From: Acanthochromis polyacanthus
Lineage: Eukaryota; Chordata; Actinopteri; Pomacentridae
DNA length: 64,000 bases
Direction: 5' to 3'
Assembly: GCF_021347895.1 (NCBI RefSeq)
Contig: NC_067120.1
Location: 16,353,361-16,417,360 of the forward strand
The translations under genes and the position numbers were made by a program. Below are positions 48,339 through 62,659 of this stretch, piece after piece; positions within the stretch are counted from its first letter, which is position 1; each line of letters starts with the position of its first letter. The notes under the pieces were generated by a model. That model made no database searches. It had not been told where the DNA came from and was given only the letters and a program-made list of their open reading frames with translations.

Positions 48339-48591
48339 CCTTTTATTGTGGGCACACCTGTGCACTAATCATGGTGTCTAATCAGCATCTTGATATGGCA
48401 CACCTGTGAGGTGGGATGGATTATCTCAGCAAAGGAGAAGTGCTCACTGTCACAGATTTAGACAGATTTGTGAACAATATTTGAGAGAAATGGTGATATT
48501 GTGTATGTGGAAAAAGTTTTAGATCTTTGAGTTCATCTCATAAAACATGGGAGCAAAAACAAAAGTGTTGTGTTTATATTTTTGTTGAGTG
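48339..48591. repeat. Tc1-type terminal fragment, copy 2 of a dispersed pair
   Basis: Same sequence and orientation as 3905-4161, again ending TTTTTGTTGAGTG next to TA and lacking any transposase. Confidence 0.75.
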
Positions 48592-48599
48592 TATTTCCT

Positions 48600-49660
48600 G
48601 ACAATTCTTCATGATTCTTCATGAGTGATGCAGATTTTCAACTGAGGGAATATGTTTTATTTCCTTAAGCTGTGCGTTAATTCCCGAATGAAGTTGTGTA
48701 GTTGCACTATCACACACTGTATGCATTACATTGCCATGGGAACCTAATGTTGTTAGGATCTTGCTCTGTTCCCTGCCTTTCTTCCCCCTTTCTTCCTCTT
48801 TTTCCTCCTTTCTTGTTTCCTGATCTGTTTTGGTTTTCTCCTGTCTTTTTGGTTCCCTGTCTGTCACCTCTCCCTCATGTCTCTCTCTCTCCCTGCCACT
48901 CGCCCTCCTGCTCTACCTGCACTCTGCCTGCTAATTACCTCAATGACTGTCAGCTGCACTAATTAGTAAACTCAGCTCACCTGTCCACAAGCTCTCCTCA
49001 CTATTCAAACCCTGCTCAGTCACTCAGTCTCTGTTGGATCACAGACACTGTTTCCTACCAAACCTGCCACCTTCGAACTTCTGCCTCATTCTTCCGCTTT
49101 CCCCCCCTCTTGGACTCTGTTTGCTCCTGTCACTGGTTTTTGGGTTTTCCCCTCGGTTGTCAGTTCCCCCATGTTGTGAGTACCTCCCTTTAGTTTAGTT
49201 GTTGCTTCAGTTTTGTAGACTAGTGTTTTGCATTTCTTAGGGTTTTGTTTGTAGAGTTTTGGTAGTTTGATTTATGTACTGGAATTCACATAAATGTCTT
49301 TATATTTGGTTTGGACTGGCAGTCAAGTCAGGTTACACTGTTGGTATTGCAGTTGATAGAACACAGTTTAGAAAACTGTTAGTTTATTGGATATGTTAGA
49401 AATAAGAGCTGCATTGACTTTTATACCAAATGCATTGATATGTGACAGTTTTCTACCAGCATTCCTGTAGTTGTTTGCAGTAGCAGTGCTTTTTATTATG
49501 GGTTTATATACATTTTTTGCACCTCTCTGCTATAACCACCTGCTGATGTAGGCAGGAAACCATGGGTTCATTTTGTACAGAGGAGGAGTCCCACTTTTTT
49601 GAGAACAGGTAGAGTTTGAAGACGAAAAGCTGAGTTGAAGGCATTAGAGGAGATTTAATT
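48600..49660. other. Pyrimidine-rich, repeat-like, no gene
   Basis: C/T-rich stretch (48.76-49.2 kb) with CTCACTATTCAAACCCTGCT-type sequence that resembles fish retroelement leader regions. Not classified. Confidence 0.3.
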
Positions 49661-50130
49661 TCCTACGACTTTGAACGTAGCAAGTGCACATACAACCTCT
49701 CCCTCCCTTTACGAAGAAACGCCCCCCTCCAGAAACTTGCGTAGGACTCGTGAAGTTGTCTTTTACGGCTGGGTCCCCCTGGATCTGTATCTGCCATCAT
49801 GTTAAAAAAAGATGAGCAAAACAAGTCGCCAGCTAACTACGAAGCTATACCAAAGCAACACATACAGAAAATGCGTAAGTCCAAGGCGTACGTAATCTAC
49901 GTAGCTAGGCCTGAGCTGGAAGATTTTTGACTGACAGGAAAGGGAGCAAACCAAACACCTCGGTCCGAGCGCATTGATTGGCTGATGTTTTTCAGGTCCT
50001 GCCATGTCCAGTTATTTTTTTTATTCTTTTAGAGACCATACATACAAGTCCACTAAAGGTTAGTATATTCATTTTATGTGAATCAGACAAATTAAACAAA
50101 AACAAAAAAACATCCTCCATAATGCCTTTA
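49661..50130. repeat. Possible non-autonomous DNA element
   Basis: The right end CATCCTCCATAATGCCTTTAA (mirror: TTAAAGGCATTATGG) and the body (GTACGTAATCTACGTAGC, GCGCATTGATTGGCTGATG) resemble small TTAA-ended teleost elements. The left end was not found. Confidence 0.3.
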
Positions 50131-50143
50131 ACTAGATGAGCCC

Positions 50144-50157
50144 TCAGTAGAGGGCAG
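50144..50157 (+). promoter_or_regulatory. Candidate CTCF site
   Basis: TCAGTAGAGGGCAG matches the core CCASYAGRKGGCRS at 13 of 14 positions. It may belong to an adjacent repeat. Confidence 0.3.
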
Positions 50158-50419
50158 AACCACACCCTCTGCTGGCAAAAACCCTGTCCTCCCTATACAA
50201 CTGATGCAATATGTATCAATTTTGACCATCGTATGTATCTGCTGACCTGTAACTCCACAACTGAGCAGGGGACCTTAGACTGATCTTCAGTGTCAAGTTT
50301 GATTATCCTGACTTCAGCAGTTGCAGAGATATCGGACCGGACATGGCCACATACTTACCCAGCCAGATACTGCACCGAACGCAATAACCTCGCCGACGTA
50401 CCCGTCGGGCGTGGTTAAC

Positions 50420-53400
50420 AATTGATAACCACCTTTGTCATATGTCTGACTGGGGCTTCAGTTTTTTTCAATGAAAGCCCGGCGATGTCAAACTTGCTTC
50501 TGAGTAACTCTGCTGACATGAAAGAACAATTACAGCTTTCCTGATTGAAAACATTTCCTGATGACTTCTTTCCATCTTTCTCTGTAGATGGCTGTAAATG
50601 TTACGTTTCTTCAAGTTGAAGTTTTGTTGAAAGTCAGTTGACAAAGAACAGGTTTTGTTTCTGGCTTCTTCTACAGTCTTTATTAAAGCTGTGTGCAGTA
50701 TAGCTTATACTGCCATTTTCTGGCAGGACTAAGTTTATGTTCATGGAAACAAACCTAGTTCACGTTTTCTTTCCTCCTCTATTTTCTTTCCAAAAATTTG
50801 CCTCACATTTGCTTGACAATTATATGGAAAGAACTTATGGCACCACACTTTCACATTTGTCTCTAGTTTTGTTTGGGATAAATAAAGTCTTATCTTACAT
50901 TTACAGCTCTGAGATTTACATTGTTGACAATCATCTAATACATATTTTGAGAAGTATCATTATATAATTCAAGCTTCTGAGTGAACCTTAATATACATAA
51001 TTCCTTCTGCTATTAAATGTTTTCATGCTCAATTAAGCAAACAACTGACTTCAGAGGAAAAAAAAAAGAAACTGCCTCCTGCAGGTGTGTTAATGTAAAT
51101 CATCTTGCAAGTCAAAAAAGACTAAATTTGTTGTTTCTCTCTAGCATGTACAGCGAATTTTGACATCCATATCTATTCAGAATGAGCAGACTTTGTATTG
51201 GATGGGCTGGGTGTGCGTATGGGGGTTGTGTTGTTGCGTGTGACGGGGGGATGGGAAGTCTGGGGAGTTTAAATGAGCAGAAGTCGAAGTGGAGTAGGGG
51301 AGGAGGGAGGTGGATGTACTAGAAAGCTGAGATCCTTTGTCCTTAAAGTCTGGCCATACAGGGGTCAGGAGCAAACTCAGTTCAGGAGAGAGGTAAAGAA
51401 AGGAGAAGAGGGTGATGTCCTACTGAGTGCAGCTGCTTTGTGGTTAGTGGAAAAAAAATCACCAACAACAAACCTTCTGTGTGAGTGGATATAAACAGTA
51501 ATTTGATGTTTCAGAGAATACACAGAAAATGTAACAAGTCAAATAATGTAAGACCTGTATGCTTTGATGTAAGATTTACATTGTCAAATTAACTGGAAAT
51601 AAGTCCAAAATGGAAAATTAGAGCTCAAATGATAAACCAGTAATCATCATTCACATTTCAAAGAAAGATTTACACTACAGGCTTTTTAATAGTCACTTTT
51701 TGCTGTTTTATCTCTGTTTTATGCCATTGTTATCTGGAAATCTTTGGATTTTTGGTCAGAGAAAACAAGCAACTCAAATTTAAGATAACCTAATTATATT
51801 GAAAAGAATAATTGATTCAATAATAACTGAAAGTGGCAGCTTCAGTTATTTGCAACAACTAAGTCCTTGTGTTTTATTAACTTGATTAATTTTACTTGCG
51901 ATGTATTAGGAGAAATCCCCCATCTTAGGCACTCAAGCTTAACTTCACTGTGTCCTCAGGGTTAAAAAATAAAACCTTTGCTCTGGGGGAGAGTTGAGGA
52001 TGAGCAGGGAGGACGGGGTGGGGGATGGTAAATGAAGCATGATCAGTTCATCTCCACTGTCATCCAATTACGGTTTCATCTAAGTGACCACAGCCCATCT
52101 GCTCCGAGCATGAAAGGTCTCTGGTGATCATTGATCCCTTATTGATTCCATGAATTGTTTAATGACCTCCCAGATCAGTTCATTAACCATTTGCTGGGTG
52201 TTTTAATTGCCCTGGGCTAATTTAAGTCCACTGATTAATTCTAGGCCCCCAATGGTGGAAATGAACCTCGCTGTCAACGGTAGGATTAAGAGCACAACAA
52301 TGGATGACAGATGACTGACACAGCACTGAGTGGCTTTGGAAAGCTCTGCAGATGTTTGAGTTGTAGATTTTAATGAGCATATTGTGTTAATAGACTCCAA
52401 AGATGAACTCACCATATTGCCGCAATTTACTCCAGACTGACAATGGAACATATTGTACAATTTCTTGTTATTTTTGGGAGGTCAACCCTGCTGTATGCTT
52501 CATTATTCATTTGGCAGAGATGTGAGACTCAAACTATTCTTTCAAATCCAAGCCAATTACCAAACCAGATTTGAATGTTGTAGAAGAAACCGGCAATTAT
52601 GATAAAACAGCAGTCAAAAAACTAAATTTTGAGATCCGGAATCGAGGTGGTTCACTGTGAATGAAGTCATGGTGCTGAAAATAATCACAGCTAAAGAAAT
52701 CCAAATGGCTCTGTATTAAAACATAAAGGAAGACGATGCTGTGTTGTTTCAGGTGTCAATGAGATCATGAAACAGAATCCAGGGAGGCTGACATGAGCTA
52801 CAGATTAATATATTTGAAGGCTTATTCCAAAATGCTGCACAGTGGTTTGTAATTGCAGAAGAAAAATGATCTTCAGTTTTATTTTTTTTGCTATTGTAAA
52901 CAGTCCAGATGTAACACTCCCATTATAAAGCAGTCTGTTCTGAATGCGCACTTGCATGTGTTTGATGACCACTGCAGTGCTTTGCTGCATGACGCTGCGT
53001 TGTTCTGCACGGCCCTCTGTCTTGGCATGTCATTGTCAGTCGAATTGCCACCATTGGGGGGGCTGCATTGTTTTTGAAGTTGACCTAAAGTTAGTGTGAA
53101 TGAGGCCAAGTGGTGTTTTTCGTTTACCGACCAAAAAGGATGGTTTGGTGTAAGTCGAAGAAAAAAGCAAATATGGTGTGTTAGCTGAAGATACACTAGG
53201 CTAGAATAGCTAAATTGAAAGAAAAAGTTAAGTTTTTAAATATTATTTTACAAAGCATTTATTCCAATCCACAAAAAAATAAAATTGTGACTCTACACAC
53301 TATTGATATTTTACTGTTCACTTTTTTGAAACCTCTACAAAGTTGGCATTTTCCACACTAGTCTGCAAACCAACTCTAGAAAGATATTTCACCATGCTGA

Positions 53401-53980
53401 CTGCATCTTTGTGTCTTTGAGCTGTGCTTCATTTATTTCATTGCTCAAATATGTTTGCTTTGATATCAGCCTCTCAATTTTTCCCATTCTTGTTGCATCT
53501 GTGTGAACACATCTTGCAGTTTAGCCTGAAATCTTTTTGTGTTACTCTTGAGTACAGCTGAGTTAGTTATTGGTTCTTGGTTGAGCGAAGAAGCACAAAA
53601 TCTTCAAATATTTTTACAGAATTGAATGCAAATAGTTCCCTGAAATATCTTGATTTTAGGATTAAATTGGGTTAACTTTTCTGAAGGAACTGCACATCAC
53701 ACATGATCAGTTCAAGGCCCATTGGAAATCAGACAGTTGATTTTTTTTAAATTAAAAAAAAGCCTTTCAAACCCGCCAGGGAGTTTTGGGGTTCAGAGAG
53801 TTTAGAGGTTTCACCTTAATGCCACAAACTAATGTTGACAGCACATTTTAGAAAGTATTATTTCCCATAATACTTTTTTTCTGCAGTTTCATTTTGTCGA
53901 TGCTTTCATCCAAAGCGAAATACATCTAAGAGTAACATTTTTGCCACATCCTGCTCATGTTACATACACCATAATACCAT
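50420..53980. other. Intergenic; candidate conserved non-coding block at 52.05-52.45 kb
   Basis: No exon seen. 52.05-52.45 kb is a non-repetitive stretch dense in homeodomain-type cores (CAATTACGG, TTAATTGCC, GATTAATTC, ATTGATTCC), as in developmental enhancers. This is motif density only. Confidence 0.25.
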
Positions 53981-53983
53981 TTA

Positions 53984-54336
53984 CACTACTGTTTAAAAGT
54001 TTAGGGTCTCTTAGAAATGTCCTTATTTTGAAAGAAAAGCAGTTTTTTGAACATGAAATTAATCAGGAATACAGTCTAGACATGTTAATGTGCTTCATCA
54101 TGACTTTTCTAGCTGGAAACGGTTGATTTTTGATGGAACACCTCCATAGGGGTGCAGAGGAACATTTCCAGCAACCATCACTCCTGTGTTCTAATGCTAC
54201 ATTGTGTTAGCTAATTATGATGAAAGGCTAATTGATGATTTGAAAACCCTTGTGTAATAATGTTAACACATGAATGAAAGTGAGTTTTCATGGAAAACAT
54301 GAAATTAATTGTCTGGGTGACCCCAAATGTAACTAA
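53984..54336. mobile_element. Tc1/mariner-type MITE, copy 2 (inverted relative to copy 1)
   Basis: Reverse-complement match to 24831-25164 across its length (shared blocks CATTTCCAGCAACCATCA, CTGTGTTCTAATGCTACA, GGCTAATTGATGATT). The right end is degraded after GGGTGACCCCAAAT. Confidence 0.8.
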
Positions 54337-54339
54337 ATG

Positions 54340-57170
54340 GCAGCATTCCCATCATGTTTGGAGTCATCCCACACTGTACATAAAACAATTTGAAAATAGA
54401 CATTTTGTAAGGTAATTTTAGTGTTCATTTTCATTGGCTAAACTGGAGATTTGTTTGACATACATTAATCACTGGAGGAGTCACTGTTTCTTATCTTTTT
54501 GAATATATGTTCACTCCTCCATGTCTTTCCCTGACATCCTGTTCATGGGATTCCTGTTACAGTGGCACAGTCTCTGATTGTTTTTTGGATTAAACTCTAA
54601 CACACACAAGCTCATTCCCACCCCTGTCACCTTTCTGTGTGTCAGGTGTTTGCTGTCAAACGCTGTTTAATCTCCATTTCTGGTGACGTCGATGTCACTT
54701 TGTGTTTATCAAATACAGGCCTTCGCTATCAGCCCTCCAAGTCTGCGACAAAGTCCATCAGTCTACAAATGCATTAGATTGCATGAGGGCTGTGCCAAGA
54801 TAAAATCAGCAATCTAGGAGTGGTGAACTTACTCACTGTCTAACTTGATGCAGAGCTTATCAGTGCTTCCTGTGTTTGATTAAACACAGAATCTGTCAGG
54901 GCTATTTTAGGTGTAAAAACTACAAACATTAGCTGCATCTGGTGTGGAAATATTGTGTCATACCTCATTGCACTCAGAACATCAAAACAACATACATTTA
55001 GCAGTGATTTTGAAGGGGTTTTTTCCTCTGGTGGATATTTTAACCTCTGTCAGACACGGATTTGTTTCCATTAATCTGACAGTATGTGAACCTGCTTCAT
55101 GGCTTCAGTTTTCTGTAAAAGTCTGATGCCAGTTGCACAAGGATGGAAAAATTAACTTTTATGTATCACTTTCAACACGGCTCAAGACTGTGAAGCCTAA
55201 GAAATGATGCTGTAAAATCTGCAGCTGATTCCCATCATAGTTCTGGAGGGGGAAAAAAATCTCTTTGAACTTGTTCAAGTGTCTCAGTCTCATGTGTGGC
55301 AAATATTGCTGACATACGGTGACTGTCCTAGTGTTGCAAACATGACCTCTGCTTCAGTGACAGAATTCCATCACTTTAAAACAGATTGATGAAGCCAGAA
55401 ATGTTACATAATCTATGTCTGAAAAGGGCTGTATTGTAGAGTGAACTGTTGCCTCAGCAGGGAGCCGTGTGAGTAAGGTTTTAGATTTTAATCCTTTGTT
55501 AACTGAACCGTTTCTTCTCCACATGACGAATGACTCATTGTTGCTGAGATAAGTCACGATTAACAGATTGAAAAGGTTTTTACTGCAAGTATAGTCAGTT
55601 ACTGACCATGAGTTACCTCCTTAAAGCTGCAGTTTTTTTTAGCATAACCAGCAATGATCCACATCAGTAATCTGGTTGCTTTCTGAGGCTCCATCCACGC
55701 TTTTCAGGTCGGTCCGGAGTGATGTTTAAGCAGCATGTCAGGAGTAATCTCTGTGCACTCTAACATGCCTGATAAAGCACATCACATGACCATGCATGTA
55801 CAGTGAGCATGTGGGTGCTGGTCAAGGCTTATGTCTTTGTTTTCTTACAGGAAATGCTCACATGATGGAAGCATGATGAATCAGAGAATTAACTTGGTGA
55901 CAGTTCAAATGAAACACCAGGCCCACAATTCTAAAGTTAAAATGTGGGTTAGCAGCCTTTCAAAAAATCTTCATCTGAGGGATCCTAAAGCACTAGTGTG
56001 CCATAAACATAATGGAAATTATGTGTTTAAAAATAAAATGGAAAAGTGTGGATGTAGTCTTTTTTATTTCTGCACCTGAATCTGTAGAATTTATTTTGGA
56101 TGATGTATCAACACGCTGTCATTTTTGAGTGTAATTTAGGTTTTTTTCCAACTCAATCACAGACAAAAATATAAAAGTCTTAAATTATTCATTTTAAACA
56201 CATAGGAAAATTGCAGTTGTTACACTCAAAGTGAGCATTTTTATATGCACTGAACTTTTTATTTCAACCTTAAAACTCAGTTTAATTCATTATTTGTTGC
56301 TCTTGTAGCAAACCAGTTTTCTCTATAGGATCAATAAAGCTCACATAATTCCGTATTTCTCTCTTTGTAACAAAGCAAAACTCATTTCTCTAAAAGAGAT
56401 TCAAACTTAAAATCTATACCTACATTTTTTTCAGATTGCTGCCATCCCCTTTTCGATGCAGTGACAAATGCAGTTGGATAAGGTTCAGGTGTATTGACCA
56501 GTCTGACCAGCAGGAGACGATGTTAGTCTGCTGGAGAATCTGCTGCAATTAAATCCTCCTGTCTCCCTCCAGCATGTCACGCACTTAACACAAGTCTGTC
56601 CAAAGCATTGTTGCCTTTGTGTAGTTAAAGCATGTAGCCACAGATACATGCTTAAATATGTTTCCGTGATAACATCTGTACCATGTGGTTGTCTGTGTTG
56701 AAACACAAAATAAGTGATCACAGATGGAGGTGGGACAAACCTGACGGCTTGTACAAAGAGACTACAATGTGTGAGCATTGGAAACATGCCTGCAATGTTG
56801 TTTTATTTATTCCTTTGCTTGTTTCTCTTTCTCCCTCTGTGTGTGTGTGTGTGTTTAAAAAAATGTCACTTTACACAAGCCGAATGTGTGCAGGAGACAC
56901 ACACAGGTCTACACACAGTCCAGCAGCCAACCTCTGGCCGGTCTTGTTCCTTGTTAGAGAGAGCTGCTTCTTTGTTTACGTGTGTGCATGCATGTGTGTG
57001 TGTGTGCGGATGCGTGTGGAAGGTGTAGCTGAAAGACCACTCTGTGTACAGTGGCGACTGTGCTGCTTTGGTAGCACTTTTCATACTCGATGTAAAGGTA
57101 ATGGGGCTCGTTTCCTGAAGTGTGGAGGTATGCATGCAGCACACGTATGTATGTATGCAGGTTAGACACA
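54340..57170. other. Intergenic, no gene seen
   Basis: No recognised exon. Overlapping frames at 56.5-57.2 kb come from TG/CA-rich DNA. Confidence 0.35.
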
Positions 57171-57171
57171 G

Positions 57172-57173
<2 letters not shown>

Positions 57174-57208
<35 letters not shown>
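57174..57208. repeat. (TG)n microsatellite
   Basis: Uninterrupted TG units in a TG-rich neighbourhood. Confidence 0.95.
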
Positions 57209-57209
<1 letters not shown>

Positions 57210-58244
57210 TTACTAAGAGCACCTCAAACTATTATACAATCAGAAGTGAGCGGACAGTGTTAGCATCATGAGCCAGGGCTTTTTGACAGGAATTTGGTTG
57301 TTTAACAGGTCAGCAAACAGACCAGGCTCATTGTGTGTGGATGTGTGCGTCTGTGTGTGTGTCTTTCTTTCTTTATAAGGACCAGTGTGGTTTTAGTCAG
57401 AACATTATGGGAACATTTGGGGTTCTCATACATACAAAAGGCTGTTTGTGAGCTTCTGACTGATTTCATGATTTAGCTTTAAATTGTGTTTTGCTTCAGG
57501 ATTAATAATAGACAGGTAGTTTTCTGTTTTCCAAAAGGATATAATTTTCACTTTGGAGCTCAAAGCACCGCCTAATCTTTCAACAAACAATATCCATGTT
57601 TGTCTGGAAAACCCATAAGATACTGCCAGATTATATTAGGACTAGTTTCTACTCAATCAACTGTTGCTATCAAAACTGCTGTCAGTGTTTTTACATTTAT
57701 CCAGAAAAATGCTGACAACTTATTCTAAAGCTGTTAAAAAAATTTAAAAAGGAAAGATCTGACTGTTGTGAGCACCACAACCAAAATTCCATACAATGCC
57801 AGCATTTCAAAAATGGATATAAGGACCACAAAATCAAAGCAGATTAAGCAGAAACTGGCCTAAAACATTTATTTCTTGTCTCTCTTTTTTTTTTTTTAGA
57901 ATTTGGCTATGCTGACTTTTTTTATGGCAACTTCTGCTGGTTTGCTTTCCCGAACAACTTCATCATCACAGTTGGACTTGAGTCACCTAAACTGGCTTTG
58001 CCCACTAAGAAACAGTCAGAATCATAAAATCTAATTAACTCTATAAATATTATTTCATTGCAGCTGATTTATGACTTAATCAAATAACAGTTGTTTCCTC
58101 TCCTGAGTCATAGTTTATGAAACTGAGAAAAAATACTGGACCTATACTTGCTGAGGCGTTTCAGACATCAGAAGGGGGCAGTAGAGATCTATTTTGTCTC
58201 TCTCCTGGTGAGAGGCGCTTGTGCTGAAATACTTCAAGATAAAT

Positions 58245-58263
58245 CCCCCCCCCCCCCCCCCCC
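58245..58263. repeat. Poly-C tract followed by poly-T
   Basis: 19 consecutive C. Confidence 0.95.
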
Positions 58264-58758
58264 TTTTTTTCTTTACTCACTGTTCCTCTCACACACACAG
58301 GAGACGTAGTATTTGTGAGAAATCCCTGACAGCACATCACTCTTCTTCAACATCAGTGCTTCAGGTGTGTGTGTGTATGTGTGTGTTCGCTGCAACCCAG
58401 GAGGTCACAGGAGGAGTTGTCATTGTTACTTATGGCAGGTTAAGGGCACACTAAGGGTTTGCAGTGGTCACTAATTCCTCTGCCCTTCCACCTATTGTTT
58501 CACCTGGGGTCAAACAAACAAACAAACAGTTCACAGTTGAGCAATGCCTCCATCACATGGACCGTTTCCATGGATATAACCAAAACTAACACTTAATACG
58601 AGCATGTGTGTGTGTGTTCACCAGATGCAGATTCCTGAAGGGGCTGCAGCTTCACAGATCTGCGCACTTTCCCATTAACAAGCTAAAGGTCAAATGCTTC
58701 CTTATATTGTGTCACAGCTGCGCTCATGGCACGCTCGCACATAAGCCAGTCCTGCAAT

Positions 58759-58763
58759 GTGTG

Positions 58764-58795
<32 letters not shown>
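58759..58795. repeat. (TG)n microsatellite
   Basis: TG units with one C interruption. Confidence 0.95.
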
Positions 58796-59689
58796 GTAGT
58801 GGAAAGAGTGAGTGCATTTTGAAACACAAGTAGAAAAGGTGAAAAGAGGCAAAGGCAAAGTACAGGTAAAAGTTGAGAGTAAAAAATATCCTCAAGACAG
58901 CTATTGCTTAAGAGAAAGATGAATATGTATTTCTAATATGCTGGAGGTGTGTGTGTATAAGGTGATAGACGAGAGCAGAGGCCCATAAATGATAACCCAT
59001 AACACAATGATAAGACTGGACTATATTTTAGCTAAGTGTCTTTAAAAATTACACTTTACAGTGAAATGAAGATCTGGCTGAAAAAGAGAGACACAAACGC
59101 ATATTCATATGATCTGACCTCTTTGACCTGACGTTTACAGGCGACACCTGGTAGTAGAGTCATGGGAGCTTTTAGCACCTCAGCCCACACAAAACCAGTA
59201 CACAAATGATTTTCTAACACTCAAGAAGAGAACTTGTTGGTATTTAAGTTGATGATCTGATATTTCTAACTAAAAGCCTGATTCACTTAAAAAGGAGAAG
59301 GGATGCTTTTTTTCCCTTTGTTAGCATACAATGTGCTGAACAGTGTATTTTTTTTATAGATGCACTCTTTCCCCTCACTGCCCACTACTTTTGCTTCCTC
59401 TGGAAGCTATGAAAGTGCTCCCTGGTTGCTTGTAATATGACATGACCTTCATAACAAAGCTGCTGTCAAACTTCCGCATTAGAAAGTTAACTATGTAAAG
59501 TCGCTCTGGGCCTGTAGGCAAATTCCCATCATATCCCATCTTATGATTATTTTCTGTGATCACATGCAACATGAACCAAACAATAAAATAAAACAAAGAA
59601 ACGTCCACATTAAATAAACTCTCTAGTAAGTATAGAAAGTGTAATAAGATTGAACTGTGTGAAGACTGTGCTGATTAAAAATCAGTAAT

Positions 59690-60140
59690 TATAGCATGAA
59701 TTCCACTGCCATCCTTGTCAAAATAGGCTCCTTGTGCAGTGATTCAGCACTCCCTGAGCTTCTGCAACACTTGCAGCTCTCCCTGGAAGCCCTGTTATGT
59801 AAACATGTCAAGGACTATCTGCAGTGAGTGCTGGATCTCCTCCACTGGGTCAAAACAGTGACCCTTCAACTTGAATTTCATTTTTGGAAAGACCAAGTAG
59901 TCACAGGGAGTAAAATCTATTGAGTAGGGCAACTGGGGGTTGTGTTGTAGTAGTCAATGCCATCTCACATTAGTTCAGGTCATTTCTGCTGAATCTTCTC
60001 ATTCAGACATCGTAGGACATGGCAGTAGAACTCAGCCTTTACAGTGTGATCCTGGGGGATGGATCTCTGAAGCACAACCATGTGAATGTTGAAGAAAACA
60101 AGTGTGCTCCAGCTTAGCGACAAATTCACCTCTAATGATC
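59690..60140 (-). mobile_element. Degraded mariner-like transposase (DD34D type)
   Basis: Read on the minus strand: VVLQRSIPQDHTVKAEFYCH, LRCLNEKIQQK, then YYNTTPSC (decayed HHDNAPAH, second Asp). Next is YSIDFTPCDYLVFPKMKFKL (third Asp in PCD), GHCFDPVEEIQ and the C-terminal ECW...AQGAYFDKDG. Order and spacing fit a mariner transposase; stops and a deletion make it dead. Confidence 0.75.
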
Positions 60141-60269
60141 CTCAACATGATAATTGGCTCATCCTGGGCTGCTGACTGACCCCAAATTTGATGTTTTCTT
60201 CTATTTTAGTTTGCTTCAGTTCGTATTTACCTTTGGACCTTTGCACCAAAGACCATCTTGGAACTTTCT

Positions 60270-62030
60270 CTTCGTATGAGAAGAGCAAGGGAAGACGTCA
60301 CCCAGCAATACCACAGCTAGCCTAGGGAGGAGGTCAGGGTACATGGACAAGTCAACATAACATTGGACTCTTCATCTGACACGTACAACATCACAAAAAC
60401 CTAACTTAACATTAACCATAGGAATATTATCATCAGCACGATAGTGAAGCTGCCCCAGATTAACCTAAGTCGAGTTAAAATCTGAACCAATTTGATGACA
60501 TTTACCCAAACCTAAAACCCTACCTTACATTCTGTGCAAATTACTGACGTTAAAGTGCAGCGTCTCATTAACATGACGCAATGTCTGTGTGGGATTTACA
60601 AACCATCTTGAATCAACCACAGCACATCTGGAGTCTTGACACTAGGACGTGACTGGGTTGTTCTACATATGATGTCGTATATCTCAGTCATAATTGTGCT
60701 TTAATTACACGCTATGTGTTGTTGAAATTTCACATGTACTACATGCGACCATGCAACTGTAAATCGGGCTGCTTCTTGTCCCGATTTATAAAAAAAATCT
60801 ACTTTTTTAAAAAATTTGTTGCTCACCAGCCAAGTCTGATAGTTTAAAATATTCCCCACTATTAATGATTTTAATATAACAATATGTATCCTATAAAAAT
60901 TACAAATTTGTTCTTGATATAGTCATATAGTTCCTGGATAACATTCACAATGTACTATACCTCCCATTTTCAATGCTGCCACATGGGAATAGCATGACAT
61001 TACATTACTAAGTCATCCTGGCTGCTGAGAACCTCTGACACAGCCGTTCTGCAAATCAAAAACAGTCAGCAAATCAGAAACATGTTGATAAAGAGCAACT
61101 GCCTAGAAATAATTGGGTGTCGACGCTAGAGAGTATATCGTGGTTTTCTTGTCTGAAGACATTAGCATCCTTGGCAGGTGGTTGTTAGTGTCACATTCTC
61201 ATTGCAGACAAGACAAGAGTTAATAACTGGTCTATATTCCTCTGCTTATCTGGGTCAAGTTGATAGAGGACTAAACAAGATTGCCCAGACATCCTTCACC
61301 CAAATCCTCCAGCACCAGGGAAATTCCAGGGAAATTCTGAGGGTTCTGTATGCCAAATAAAACATCTTCTCCCACCAGAGAGATTTAGGTCAATAGTCAA
61401 TGAAGTGCTTTGAATGAAGTTTAATTTAGCTGTTAGATGGCTTTACAAAACCTAAAATCACAATCGGAGAAATCACTATGGTGACTGTCAACTTTTCTTC
61501 ATCAGCCTCTTGTGTGCTTCAATATAAAGGCGTGTTTGACGCCTCACTAGACTCTTCTAATACACAGAAGGGAGCATTTGTTTGCTGTGTACTTCAGTAT
61601 AAAGGGGCGGGTGGTTATAATGGAGCGCTGTGAAGGATGGTAACATTGATTACGATGAAAAAAAAATGCTGTTACTGCAAATGATACCAGAAAGCAATGC
61701 TAGTAGAAAACTGTTAATTTGTAACTTAGTATATATTTATTTCTAATAACTTAAGTGCACTACAAATGCAGCCACTTATTTCTGCATGAAAACTGCACAT
61801 TGGAGCTGTTAAATGTTTAACTTTATGCATTTAAACATAAAACCCAAGAAGTGCATTTAGGTCTGACACTATCCTATAATAAAGAATGTATGGAATCAAA
61901 ATGAAAATAATGTTTTGACTGAATATTCTCTGTGACAAATGCCAACAGACTAATCAATTTTCCAATCTGACTTCTATTATCTGCAGTACCAGCAGTGTGA
62001 AACAGGCTGGACAGCAAATCAATAGCAATT
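60270..62030. other. Intergenic, no gene seen
   Basis: No recognised exon or element. Confidence 0.35.

Positions 62031-62033
<3 letters not shown>

Positions 62034-62075
<42 letters not shown>
62034..62075. repeat. (TA)n microsatellite
   Basis: About 20 TA units. Confidence 0.95.
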
Positions 62076-62076
<1 letters not shown>

Positions 62077-62659
62077 CTGCATCACTAATTAATACATGTA
62101 GGTTCCCATGACAACATATGTACAATTTGTGCAACTGTAACTGTGCGGCTTCATTCAGGGGCATTACATGAAAATATAACAGAATCTGCATCACTCAGAG
62201 AAACTATCATCAGGAAAAGAGTTGGTGAAAGAGTGGTGCTTCTTACAGTCGATTTAAACCCTAAACTCTGAACTTTATCTCCAGCTGAGCAGGTTAGCTG
62301 TGCAGCATCAGTATCTATCAGGATAAAGGTAAGCCAGCTTTGTCACACTGAAAACTCATCGCTAACCCATTAACCTTGTTTTGTAGTGCGGCCCTCTGGG
62401 ACCTCCTTCTTCAGGATTTACCCAGGAGTTGTCCTAATTAGATGAGCATTGCTGCTGCTGAAGTCCTTCTTACCAGTGACCAAAAACACACTTTGTTTAT
62501 TCCCTACTACACTGTACAAAATGTTCGCAGGTCATTCTGTTCTGTTATTTATCATGGTGATGTTTTCCTTCTTGAGCGCAGCAGCTCAAGCTTCAGACTA
62601 ACCTCGTTGTAAAATAAACATAGGCAAACACATTCAATCAGATACAGAGCGCTGTTTGT

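Larger units (their letters stand above)
57209..59685. other. Intergenic, no gene seen
   Basis: Simple repeats aside, nothing recognised. Confidence 0.35.

Noticed and set aside
56683..57222. Overlapping frames of 104-160 codons on both strands
   Set aside because: Driven by TG/CA-rich sequence (Cys-Val and His-Thr runs); no domain or splice context.
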